A stretch of DNA of 7,001 nt. Origin: Actinomycetota bacterium. Its GTDB lineage: Bacteria; Actinomycetota; Thermoleophilia; Gaiellales; Gaiellaceae. How positions within the stretch are numbered: the first letter of the stretch is position 1; each line of letters opens with the position of its first letter. Location of the stretch: assembly GCA_003136795.1 (NCBI GenBank), contig PLDP01000220.1, positions 4,372 through 11,372 of the forward strand. Direction: 5' to 3'. Shown here one piece after another: positions 1 through 5,696 of this stretch. Below the pieces are notes generated by a model. It did not search any database, was not told the DNA's origin, and saw nothing but the letters and a program-made list of their open reading frames with translations. Position numbers and translations under genes: made by a program.

Positions 1-612
1 TTAGCCCCCGTGCGCCTCGTCGTAGCGTCGTGCGACCTCGTCCCAGTTGACGACGTCCCACCAGGCGCCGAGATAGTCGGGCCTGCGGTTCTGGTAGTGC
101 AGGTAGTAGGCGTGCTCCCAGACGTCGATGCCGAGCAGCGGCACGTCGTTCTGGAGCCACGGGCTGTCCTGGTTCGCCGTCGAGTAGACAGCGAGACCGG
201 TGCCGTCCCAGACGAGCCACGTCCAGCCGGAGCCGAAGCGCTTGACGCCGCCGTCGTTCAGCGCGGCTTTCAACTGAGCGACGTCGCCGAACGTGTCCGC
301 GATCCCATCCGCGAGCGCGCCCGACGGGTCACCGCCGCCGCCTGGCTTCATGATCTGCCAGAAGAGCGAGTGGTTGGCGTGGCCGCCGCCGTTGTTGCGG
401 ACCGCGGCCTGCTTGTCCTCCGGGAGCTCGTCCAGGGTGCCGAGCACTTGCTCGATCGGGCGACCGTCCCATTCGGTGCCTTCGAGCGCCTTGTTGAGGT
501 TGTCGACGTAGGCCTGATGGTGCTTGCCGTGGTGGATCTGCATCGTCTGCGCGTCGATCGTCGGTTCGAGCGCATCGTGGGCGTACGGGAGACTCGGGAG
601 CTCGTAGGGCAT
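1..612 (-). CDS. sodA: Superoxide dismutase, Fe/Mn family, Mn-type (203 aa)
   Basis: Converts superoxide to oxygen and hydrogen peroxide; cytoplasmic, as no signal peptide is visible. The protein opens [17 protein letters not shown], the classic start of the family, and has the usual length of about 200 residues. All four metal ligands are visible: His27 (in [11 protein letters not shown]), His81 (in [11 protein letters not shown]), Asp163 and His167 (in DVWEHAYYL). His31 and Tyr35 of the substrate gateway are present. Gln148 in TANQDSP with Gly at the alternative position (residue 77) is the manganese-type pattern, though metal choice cannot be settled from sequence. The start is the ATG at 610-612, preceded by the strong ribosome site AAGGAGAGG (614-622). 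The reading frame stays open far upstream, but that part lies opposite two other genes and is not credible. It is divergent from a second, unusual SOD across a 72-bp gap. Confidence 0.97.
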   Translation of the reverse strand: MPYELPSLPYAHDALEPTIDAQTMQIHHGKHHQAYVDNLNKALEGTEWDGRPIEQVLGTLDELPEDKQAAVRNNGGGHANHSLFWQIMKPGGGGDPSGALADGIADTFGDVAQLKAALNDGGVKRFGSGWTWLVWDGTGLAVYSTANQDSPWLQNDVPLLGIDVWEHAYYLHYQNRRPDYLGAWWDVVNWDEVARRYDEAHGG

Positions 613-684
613 GCCTCTCCTTCGGTTTGCTTCTCCTCCGGAGGATATGCTCCGCGCCGCACCCGAGTTACTACGAGGAGAGAC
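613..684. promoter_or_regulatory. Shared divergent control region of the two SOD genes
   Basis: These 72 bp must hold the promoters and ribosome sites of both divergent SOD genes. Ribosome sites are clear: AAGGAGAGG (complement of 614-622) for the minus-strand gene and GAGGAG at 675-680 for the plus-strand gene. A plausible plus-strand -10 is TATGCT at 646-651 (4 of 6 to consensus); no good -35 stands 17 bp upstream. A perfect 12-bp palindrome sits in the middle. That the two genes are co-controlled from here is inference. Confidence 0.6.
634..645. repeat. 12-bp perfect palindrome TCCTCCGGAGGA
   Basis: TCCTCCGGAGGA is identical to its own reverse complement. It ends directly before the candidate plus-strand -10 (646-651) and lies 22 bp from the minus-strand start and 39 bp from the plus-strand start. 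A site there could serve as an operator for both SOD genes. However, each half contains an anti-SD-like CCTCC or SD-like GGAGG run, so chance or a role in RNA structure is possible. It does not match a regulator site I can name. Confidence 0.4.
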
Positions 685-1302
685 ATGGCGCTTGCCTACA
701 ACTACGAGGAAATCACCCCGCGCGAGCTGAAGCCGGCGCTTCTGGAGCTCGACGGCATCTCGCGGGAGACCGTCGAGGCCCACTACAAGCTCTACCAGGG
801 GTACGTCAACAAGCGGAACGAGATCCTCGGGAAGCTCGGCGGCGTCGATCTCTCGAGCGCCAACCAGGTGTACTCGGAGTTGCGCGCGCTCAAGGTCGAC
901 CTGACGTTTGCGATCGGCGGCATCAAGAACCACGAGATCTACTTCGAGCACCTCGGTGGCCACGGTGGCGACCCGGCGGGCGTCTTCGGCGACCTCGTCA
1001 AGCGCGACTTCGGTTCGGCCGCCGACTGGAAGGCCGACCTGAAGGCGACCGGCCTGGGCGCGCGCGGCTGGGCCTGGACGGCCTACGACTGGGACGAGGG
1101 GCGCCTCTTCAACTACATCGGCGACGCTCAGAACAGCTTCCCGGTGTGGAACGCGACGCCGCTCGTCGCGCTCGACGTCTACGAGCACGCCTACTTCATC
1201 GACTTCGCGACCGACCGCGGCTCGTACATCGACGCCTTCTTCAACAACCTGGACTTCGATGCGGTGAACGACTGGGTCCAGCGTTACGGCATTCGCCCGT
1301 AG
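685..1302 (+). CDS. Divergent Fe/Mn superoxide dismutase family protein (205 aa)
   Basis: Likely dismutes superoxide in the cytoplasm. The four metal ligands are kept: His33 ([11 protein letters not shown]), His83 ([10 protein letters not shown]), Asp164 and His168 ([11 protein letters not shown]). The second shell differs from the classic enzyme. The HHxKHHxxYV motif is HYKLYQGYV, one residue shorter and without the gateway histidine, though Tyr40 is kept. GGHANH is GGIKNH, and Trp in DVWEHAYY is Tyr166. Gln149 in DAQNS is the best candidate for the water-binding glutamine, offset by one. The H-Y/F-x-L-Y-x-G-Y-V form is known to me from a widespread divergent SOD clade, so this is a real subfamily and not a decayed gene. 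The start is the ATG at 685 with GAGGAG four bases upstream; the frame upstream is antisense to the neighbouring SOD. Activity and metal are not proven by sequence. Confidence 0.93.
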   Translation: MALAYNYEEITPRELKPALLELDGISRETVEAHYKLYQGYVNKRNEILGKLGGVDLSSANQVYSELRALKVDLTFAIGGIKNHEIYFEHLGGHGGDPAGVFGDLVKRDFGSAADWKADLKATGLGARGWAWTAYDWDEGRLFNYIGDAQNSFPVWNATPLVALDVYEHAYFIDFATDRGSYIDAFFNNLDFDAVNDWVQRYGIRP

Positions 1303-1329
1303 GACATTCTCCGGTTCTGCGGCTAATCT
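1301..1329 (+). promoter_or_regulatory. Candidate leaderless promoter of plsY
   Basis: AGGACA at 1301-1306 (4 of 6 to the -35 consensus) and TAATCT at 1324-1329 (4 of 6 to the -10 consensus) are separated by exactly 17 bp. Only nine bases lie between the -10 and the plsY ATG at 1339, and no Shine-Dalgarno is present, so a transcript would begin at or next to the start codon. Leaderless messages are common in Actinobacteria. The -35 overlaps the stop codon of the upstream SOD gene. Confidence 0.4.
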
Positions 1330-1336
1330 GAGCCGC
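1319..1336 (+). repeat. Small inverted repeat GCGGCT-N6-AGCCGC
   Basis: A perfect 6-bp stem with loop AATCTG lies in the 36-bp gap between the SOD gene and plsY. It has no T-tract, so it is a weak terminator candidate at best. It overlaps the candidate -10 of plsY and could equally be a small operator or chance. Confidence 0.3.
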
Positions 1337-1338
1337 TG

Positions 1339-1947
1339 ATGGCGTTCGCGGCACTCGTTGTGCTGGGCTATCTCCTGGGCTCGTGCCCCTGGGGCTACTG
1401 GCTGGTGCTCCTCATCCGGCATGAGGACATCCGGAAGGTCGGCTCGGGCAACATCGGCGCGACCAACGTGTGGCGCACCTACGGGCGCTACCTCGGCGCG
1501 CCCGTCGTCGTGCTCGACACGCTGAAGGGGTTCGTGCCGGCGCTGCTCGGGATGCTGCTCGTCTCGCCCCACCACCTGTCGGGCATCTGCGCCGGCGCAG
1601 CGGCGATGCTCGGCCACTGGCGGCCGATCTTCCTGCGCTTCGCGAAGGGCGGGAAGATGGTGGCGACCTGCGGTGGCACCTTCTTCGGGGTCGCGATCTG
1701 GGTGGCGCTGACCGCGGGGCTCGTGTGGCTGGTGGTCTTCCTGACGCTTCGTTACGCGTCGGTCGCATCGGTGGTCGCCGGGATCGCCCTGCCGGTCGCG
1801 GCGGCCCTGTACGGCTATCCGACGTCGGTGATCCTCTTCGGCATCGCGGCGGCAGGGGCGATCGTGTACCTGCACTGGGGCAACCTCCGGCGTCTTCGGG
1901 CCGGGACCGAGCACCGCTTCCACCTGCGGCGGACGGCCAGTGCGTAA
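1339..1947 (+). CDS. plsY: Acyl-phosphate:glycerol-3-phosphate acyltransferase PlsY (202 aa)
   Basis: Integral membrane enzyme that moves an acyl chain from acyl-phosphate (made by PlsX) onto glycerol-3-phosphate, giving lysophosphatidate, the first step of phospholipid synthesis. Length fits the family. Motif 1 is [12 protein letters not shown] (35-46). Motif 2 is the region [19 protein letters not shown] (92-110). The C-terminal motif has His179, Asn182 and Glu191 in [14 protein letters not shown]. Hydrophobic spans lie near residues 2-26, 54-75, 81-91, 112-136 and 142-178. Motif 2 is odd: against the usual FKGGKGVAT it has one extra residue (FAKGGK) and Met107 in place of glycine. The start is the ATG at 1339 in the MxxxLxxxxGYLLGS context typical of PlsY; there is no Shine-Dalgarno. 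The next gene begins eight bases before this stop, so the two are probably co-transcribed. Confidence 0.95.
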   Translation: MAFAALVVLGYLLGSCPWGYWLVLLIRHEDIRKVGSGNIGATNVWRTYGRYLGAPVVVLDTLKGFVPALLGMLLVSPHHLSGICAGAAAMLGHWRPIFLRFAKGGKMVATCGGTFFGVAIWVALTAGLVWLVVFLTLRYASVASVVAGIALPVAAALYGYPTSVILFGIAAAGAIVYLHWGNLRRLRAGTEHRFHLRRTASA

Positions 1948-3199
1948 GGCTCTCTTCGTCGCCACGGCCGCGCTTGCACTCTGGCTCGCGCCGGCCGCGC
2001 TCGCCTCCGGCTGGTGCGGCACCGGCGAGTTGGCGACCGACCGGCTCGACCTCGTCACGGGTGCGCAGGTGCACACGATCGTCGCGACGCCCAGCGACTC
2101 ACCCGACCTGTTCGTCGCCGACGCCAACAAGCTCGCCGACGACGTGGCCTCGATGAGCGCGTGGTGGACCGGTCAGGATCCGACGCGGGTGCCGCGCTAC
2201 GACGTGGCGACGTTCCCCGGCGGCACCTGCCTCGACATCTCCTACGTGCGCCTGCCGCAGCCGGCGAGCGCCTATCAGGGCGAATCGTCCTTCGACGCGG
2301 TGGTCGCCGCGCTTGAGAACGACGGCTTCGCGGACACGTACAAGGACTACGTCGTCTACTACGACGGACCATCGGTGGAGGTCGGTCTCTGCGGCCAAGG
2401 GGGTGGCCAGTTCAACTTAGGCGGTGGGTTCGCGATTGTCTGGATGAGCGGCTGCCCGGACGTTGCGGAGGACGCGATCGAGACGCACGAGCTCTTGCAC
2501 GCGTTCGGAGCGTCCTTCACTCAGTCGCCGAACGATTGTCCACCTCCGAACGATCACCACCCGTGTGATAGCTCGCTCGATGTTTTGTACCCGTTTGCGA
2601 CGCCGGGAGTACCTCTTTCACAGCAGCTTCTCGACTACAACCACGACGACTACTACGCGCACAGTGGGACCTGGCCCGACATCCAGGACGCGATCTTCCT
2701 GCAGCACCTGAACACGCCTGAGGTCGCGCTCGGGCTCACCCTCTCCGGCCCCGGGCTCGTGACGAGCGACCTGCCCGGTGTCGCCTGCGAGGCGTCGTGC
2801 ACGACGCAGTGGGATCAGGGCACGGTCGTGACGCTCTTCGCGAGCCCGGCCAACACATCTCGGTTCCTCCACTGGACCGGCGGCTGCGTCGGCCCCGCCG
2901 ACTGCGTGCTCACCCTGAGCCAGGCTACCTCGGTGTCGGCGGTCTTCGGCCCTATGACGATCCCGGTGACGGTCTCGACGAGCGGCAAGGGCGCCGTGGC
3001 GTGCACGCCGAAGTGCTCGAAGCACTTCTCGGCCGGCGACCGCCTGATGCTGCGCGCGGCCCCGGCGAAAGGCTGGAAGTTCGTCAGCTGGGGCGGGGTG
3101 TGCGCCGGCACGCGCCTCACCTGCTCGCCGAAGACGGATTTCGCGCTGACCGTCCGCGCGAACTTCAAGAAGCTGCTTCCGGTCAAGAAGAAGCGCTGA
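1940..3199 (+). CDS. Secreted HExxH-motif protein with two InlB-B-like repeats (419 aa)
   Basis: Function unknown; possibly a secreted zinc peptidase. Residues 1-23 form a signal peptide (RK, hydrophobic core, ALA-S cleavage region). Residues 24-260 form a cysteine-containing domain (Cys26, 97, 151, 172, 200, 209) with [11 protein letters not shown], giving HELLH at 183-187 (bases 2486-2500). The metzincin third ligand position (residue 193) is Phe, so a third metal ligand would have to come from elsewhere, such as His206/207, Asp210/214, His235 or His241. Two repeats follow, about 264-336 and 341-409, each with CxxxC and a second Cys pair (283/287/316/322 and 355/359/388/395) plus a W-x-GG-x-C or W-GG-x-C core and an AxF end, like divergent InlB B-repeats. 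The tail is basic ([10 protein letters not shown]). The start is the GTG at 1940, overlapping plsY by 8 bp, chosen because the signal peptide begins there. The gene has a TTA codon (Leu160) and a lower-GC patch. The 3' end overlaps folE2. Confidence 0.8.
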   Translation: MRKALFVATAALALWLAPAALASGWCGTGELATDRLDLVTGAQVHTIVATPSDSPDLFVADANKLADDVASMSAWWTGQDPTRVPRYDVATFPGGTCLDISYVRLPQPASAYQGESSFDAVVAALENDGFADTYKDYVVYYDGPSVEVGLCGQGGGQFNLGGGFAIVWMSGCPDVAEDAIETHELLHAFGASFTQSPNDCPPPNDHHPCDSSLDVLYPFATPGVPLSQQLLDYNHDDYYAHSGTWPDIQDAIFLQHLNTPEVALGLTLSGPGLVTSDLPGVACEASCTTQWDQGTVVTLFASPANTSRFLHWTGGCVGPADCVLTLSQATSVSAVFGPMTIPVTVSTSGKGAVACTPKCSKHFSAGDRLMLRAAPAKGWKFVSWGGVCAGTRLTCSPKTDFALTVRANFKKLLPVKKKR

Positions 3200-4160
3200 G
3201 CCAGTCGCGCAGCTCGGTGTGAGCCGCTGCCGGCGCACCGTCGAGCTCTGCGCGCAGCTCACCGACCGTGCCGGTGCGCTCTGCGACCACGTCGTGGCGA
3301 TGGATCGTCTCCAGGTTCACCTGCTGCGAGAAGACGAAGTCGCCGTCGCTGAGATCCTCATAGCGATCGAGTGTCTCCTTGAGGGCGTAGCGGACGGAGT
3401 CCTCGACGAAGCGCGGCTGGAGGTGCGCGTGCTCGACGACGAACAGCTCGTCAGGCCGCTTCATCAGCGCGTAGACCGGCGAGCTCATCGAACGCTCGAC
3501 GATCCCGACGAGATGCTCGGCGTTGATTGCCGCCGCCGTGCCGACGAGCAGCGTTCCCTTGCCGCGCTGGTTGTGGGTCGCCAGCGGAACGAGCTCGAGG
3601 ATGCGGTCGATGTCGCCTTCGCCGAACCCGGCCTCGAGCAGCCGCTCGCTCGCGGCGCCACGCACGAGGCCCTGCGCGCACGGACAGGCGTTGATGCCCC
3701 ACGCCTCGACGCCGACGACGCGCCGCACGCGCTCGGGCGACGCGGCGGCGATGCCGATCAGCTTCGCGATCTCCTGCGTCGGCAGTCCCGTGACGGGCGT
3801 CTTGCGCTCGAGCGGATACTGCGCCTCGATCCGCACTTCGGCGCGGTGCGCATGCTGGCGCTCGACGATGTGACGCGCGATGTGCTCGGCGAGCGTCTCG
3901 ACGAGGAAGGCCTCGCCGATCACGACCTGGTCGATCGCTTCGCCGAACAGTTCCGGGAAGCGCGACATGTGCACGCCCTTCTGGCCCGGGTCGAGGTCGA
4001 CCGTGCACGAGATCTCCGCGGCGAATGTCTTCTCGTGGCCCTCGTGCCGGATGCGGATCGCCTTCTGCACCCCGGTCACGCCGGCGCGGGTCAGCCCGAG
4101 CTGGATTTCGGGCACGGAGGCCTGGAGATCGCCGGTCGAGCTGCTCCTCGGGTTCGCCAT
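3183..4160 (-). CDS. folE2: GTP cyclohydrolase FolE2 / MptA family (type IB, 325 aa)
   Basis: Opens GTP to dihydroneopterin triphosphate (or a cyclic phosphate in the MptA branch), the entry to folate and pterin synthesis; cytoplasmic, metal-dependent. Family signatures seen: N-terminal DLQASVPEIQLGLTRAGVTG (11-30), KGVHMSRFPE (61-70), ERKTPVTGLPTQ (118-129), EAWGINACPCAQG (152-164) and, after it, LATHNQRGKG. The CPC (159-161) holds the cysteine expected to bind the catalytic metal. Length is normal for the family. The CPCAQ form differs from the CPCS form I associate with many bacterial FolE2 proteins and may place it nearer the MptA-like branch. The start is the ATG at 4158-4160; upstream in-frame sequence runs antisense to the divergent gene. 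No Shine-Dalgarno is seen, and TACGGT (complement of 4169-4174) eight bases upstream suggests a leaderless start. FolE2 is often a zinc-independent stand-in for FolE, but no Zur site is visible. Confidence 0.93.
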   Translation of the reverse strand: MANPRSSSTGDLQASVPEIQLGLTRAGVTGVQKAIRIRHEGHEKTFAAEISCTVDLDPGQKGVHMSRFPELFGEAIDQVVIGEAFLVETLAEHIARHIVERQHAHRAEVRIEAQYPLERKTPVTGLPTQEIAKLIGIAAASPERVRRVVGVEAWGINACPCAQGLVRGAASERLLEAGFGEGDIDRILELVPLATHNQRGKGTLLVGTAAAINAEHLVGIVERSMSSPVYALMKRPDELFVVEHAHLQPRFVEDSVRYALKETLDRYEDLSDGDFVFSQQVNLETIHRHDVVAERTGTVGELRAELDGAPAAAHTELRDWLSASS

Positions 4161-4182
4161 CGGGTACAACCGTACCGCGCCG
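4161..4182. promoter_or_regulatory. 22-bp divergent control region, folE2 / kinase-like gene
   Basis: Two divergent starts are separated by only 22 bp. An inverted repeat GGTAC-AACC-GTACC occupies 4163-4176. On the minus strand TACGGT (complement of 4169-4174) stands eight bases from the folE2 ATG. On the plus strand TACAAC (4165-4170) stands twelve bases from the other ATG. Neither gene has a Shine-Dalgarno. The two -10 candidates overlap at 4169-4170, so polymerases could not occupy both at once. The -35 elements would fall inside the opposite genes and look poor. Confidence 0.4.
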
Positions 4183-4743
4183 ATGCCGGATAGCCGCTTC
4201 CCCCGTCTCGTCTCCCTCGCCTGCCACGATCTCCGCACGCCGCTGGCCACGATCTTCGGATTCGCCCGGACGCTGACCCGCGCGGGCGAGCTGGACGAGC
4301 GCAGCGGCCGCTTCGTGGCGATGATCGAGGAGGCGAGCGAGCAGATGACCGTCCTCTTGGACGACCTCGGGACCGCAGCGCGCATCGAGAACGGCAGCTG
4401 GGAGCCGATGACGCGCTCCGCCGGCACGCTCGAGCTGGCGCAGGCCGGCGACGAGCAGATCGCCGTCGAGGGAACGGGCGAGCAGGTCGAGACCGACGCA
4501 GACGCACTCCAGAGGTCGCTGCACGCGCTCGCCGTGGCGGCGCTTCGCCACGGGCCGGTCGACCGCGTGACGTGGCGCGTCGACGGGCGTCGGCTCGAGC
4601 TCTCGCCGATCAGCGCGGCCGCAGCGCCGGTCGTCACCGGTGAGGAGCTGAAGGATCTCGGCGCGCTGGTCGCCCGGATCGTGATCGAAGCGCTCGGCGG
4701 CGAGCTCGAGCTCGACGGCGAGACCCTCCGCGTGCGTGTCTAA
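4183..4743 (+). CDS. Small histidine-kinase-like protein with degenerate ATPase domain (186 aa)
   Basis: Signal transduction protein of uncertain activity; cytoplasmic, with no sensor domain or membrane span. Residues 9-70 look like a HisKA dimerisation domain: LACHDLRTPLATIFGFARTL carries the phospho-acceptor His15 with the following Asp16, Arg18, Thr19 and Pro20, and the second helix runs about 42-70 (ending LLDDLGTAARIENG). Residues 82-186 fit the size of a shortened ATP-binding domain (ALQRSLHALAVAALRHG at 108-124, ending GGELELDGETLRVRV), but the N-box asparagine and the DxGxG and GxG loops are not recognisable. It may be a phosphotransferase in the manner of Spo0B or ChpT, or an inactive regulator; no response regulator is nearby. 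The start is the ATG at 4183, since the frame further upstream is antisense to folE2. The stop overlaps that of the convergent oxygenase gene by four bases. Confidence 0.8.
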   Translation: MPDSRFPRLVSLACHDLRTPLATIFGFARTLTRAGELDERSGRFVAMIEEASEQMTVLLDDLGTAARIENGSWEPMTRSAGTLELAQAGDEQIAVEGTGEQVETDADALQRSLHALAVAALRHGPVDRVTWRVDGRRLELSPISAAAAPVVTGEELKDLGALVARIVIEALGGELELDGETLRVRV

Positions 4744-5696
4744 CCCAGCTGGTCGAAGACCCAGCGCTGGAACGCGGCGAGCAGCGGCTCCGCGTTGAGC
4801 AAGCGCCGCCCGTGGTCGAGCAGGCCGGACGACACGCCGCGCTGAACCGACTCGACGAGCGCGCGGTCTTCCAGGCCGACCTGGTCGTCGAGCGCGAAGA
4901 ACTCGCGCCGCCATTGCTCGTCGACGTCCGCTGCGAAGAAGTAGTCGAGGTAGCGCTCGGTGCGGCCCGGGCCGTTCGGGACGATCGGCCCGATCGAGAG
5001 GTTCGGCGGGCCGGGGAAGACGTTGATGCCGGTCGATGGGTAGAGCAAATGGAACTGGCCGTGCTCGCCGGTCAGCTTGCCCTTGCAGAACTGCGCGCCG
5101 AACGTGGGATGTGGCTCGAGCAGGTAGCACTCGAGGAAGTTCTCGGCGACGACCTTCCAGTTCGCATTCGCGCCGAACGCGAACCGCGAATGGAAGACGA
5201 GCCCGTCGACCTCGATGTCTCGGCCGAGGATCGCCGGCAGCTCGCTGAGCTGCTCTGCGAGCGGCCGCGCGTCGGCGTCGGGATTGACGAAGAGGAACGG
5301 GCCCCACGTGTCCACGCTCGCCGGTAGCAGCGACCAGTCGCTCTTGTCGAACCCGGGCTCGCGCTCCGCGCGCGGCGCGGCGCGCAGCGCGCCGTCGAGC
5401 CCGTACGTCCACGCGTGGTAGTGGCATTGGATTGCGCTCTTCGCGCCGCAGCCCTCGGTGAGCACCGCGCCGCGGTGACGGCAGACGTTGAGAAACGCGC
5501 GCAGCGTGCCGGCGTCGTCTCGCGTGACGAGCACGGGGATGCCGGCGGTGTCGATCGCGAGGAACGAGCCCGGCTGCGCGACTTCCTCGGCGCGGCCAGC
5601 GTACTGCCATGCATGCGCGAAGATGCGGGCGCGCTCGCGCCGGAGCTGCTCCTCGTCGGTGTACCAGGAGAACGGCAGCGTGTCGGCGTTCGTCAC
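4740..5696 (-). CDS. Rieske non-heme iron oxygenase, alpha subunit (318 aa)
   Basis: Ring-hydroxylating-oxygenase family protein, predicted to use a [2Fe-2S] Rieske cluster and electrons from a reductase (not in this window) to hydroxylate or demethylate a small substrate. The Rieske motif is complete: Cys72-x-His74, Cys91-x2-His94 (CRHRG and CHYHAW). The catalytic domain has NWKVVAENFLECYLLEPHPT (179-198), with Glu189 as the bridging acid, His196 as second histidine and Asp277 (LEDRALVESVQRG) as likely acidic ligand. The first iron histidine, expected in ECYH, is Leu192 (codon at 5121-5123). The SxGINxFPxPxNLSIGPIxP stretch resembles monomer-type enzymes acting on quaternary amines, such as glycine betaine or carnitine oxygenases, but the substrate is not determined. 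The start is the GTG at 5694-5696, overlapping the ATPase stop as GTGA, with GAGG ten bases upstream. Confidence 0.9.
   Translation of the reverse strand: MTNADTLPFSWYTDEEQLRRERARIFAHAWQYAGRAEEVAQPGSFLAIDTAGIPVLVTRDDAGTLRAFLNVCRHRGAVLTEGCGAKSAIQCHYHAWTYGLDGALRAAPRAEREPGFDKSDWSLLPASVDTWGPFLFVNPDADARPLAEQLSELPAILGRDIEVDGLVFHSRFAFGANANWKVVAENFLECYLLEPHPTFGAQFCKGKLTGEHGQFHLLYPSTGINVFPGPPNLSIGPIVPNGPGRTERYLDYFFAADVDEQWRREFFALDDQVGLEDRALVESVQRGVSSGLLDHGRRLLNAEPLLAAFQRWVFDQLG

Noticed and set aside
1319..1336. Rho-independent terminator after the second SOD gene
   Set aside because: The stem is only 6 bp and no T-run follows.
613..2130. Long minus-strand extension that would make the first SOD part of a 709-residue protein
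   Set aside because: It lies opposite the second SOD and plsY, has the Arg/Val/Asp-rich composition of a GC-rich shadow frame, and a strong ribosome site and family-typical start exist at 612.
2486..2518. Classic metzincin protease
   Set aside because: The motif HExxHxxGxxH needs His or Asp at residue 193, which is Phe; only the HExxH part is supported.
4161..4182. Zur-type zinc operator before folE2
   Set aside because: The inverted repeat GGTAC-N4-GTACC does not resemble the AT-rich Zur box, and the gap is too short for one.
3451..5610. 719-residue minus-strand open frame
   Set aside because: It runs in the wrong frame through the oxygenase gene, antisense to the kinase-like gene and into folE2; the translation is Arg/Ala-rich with no domain.
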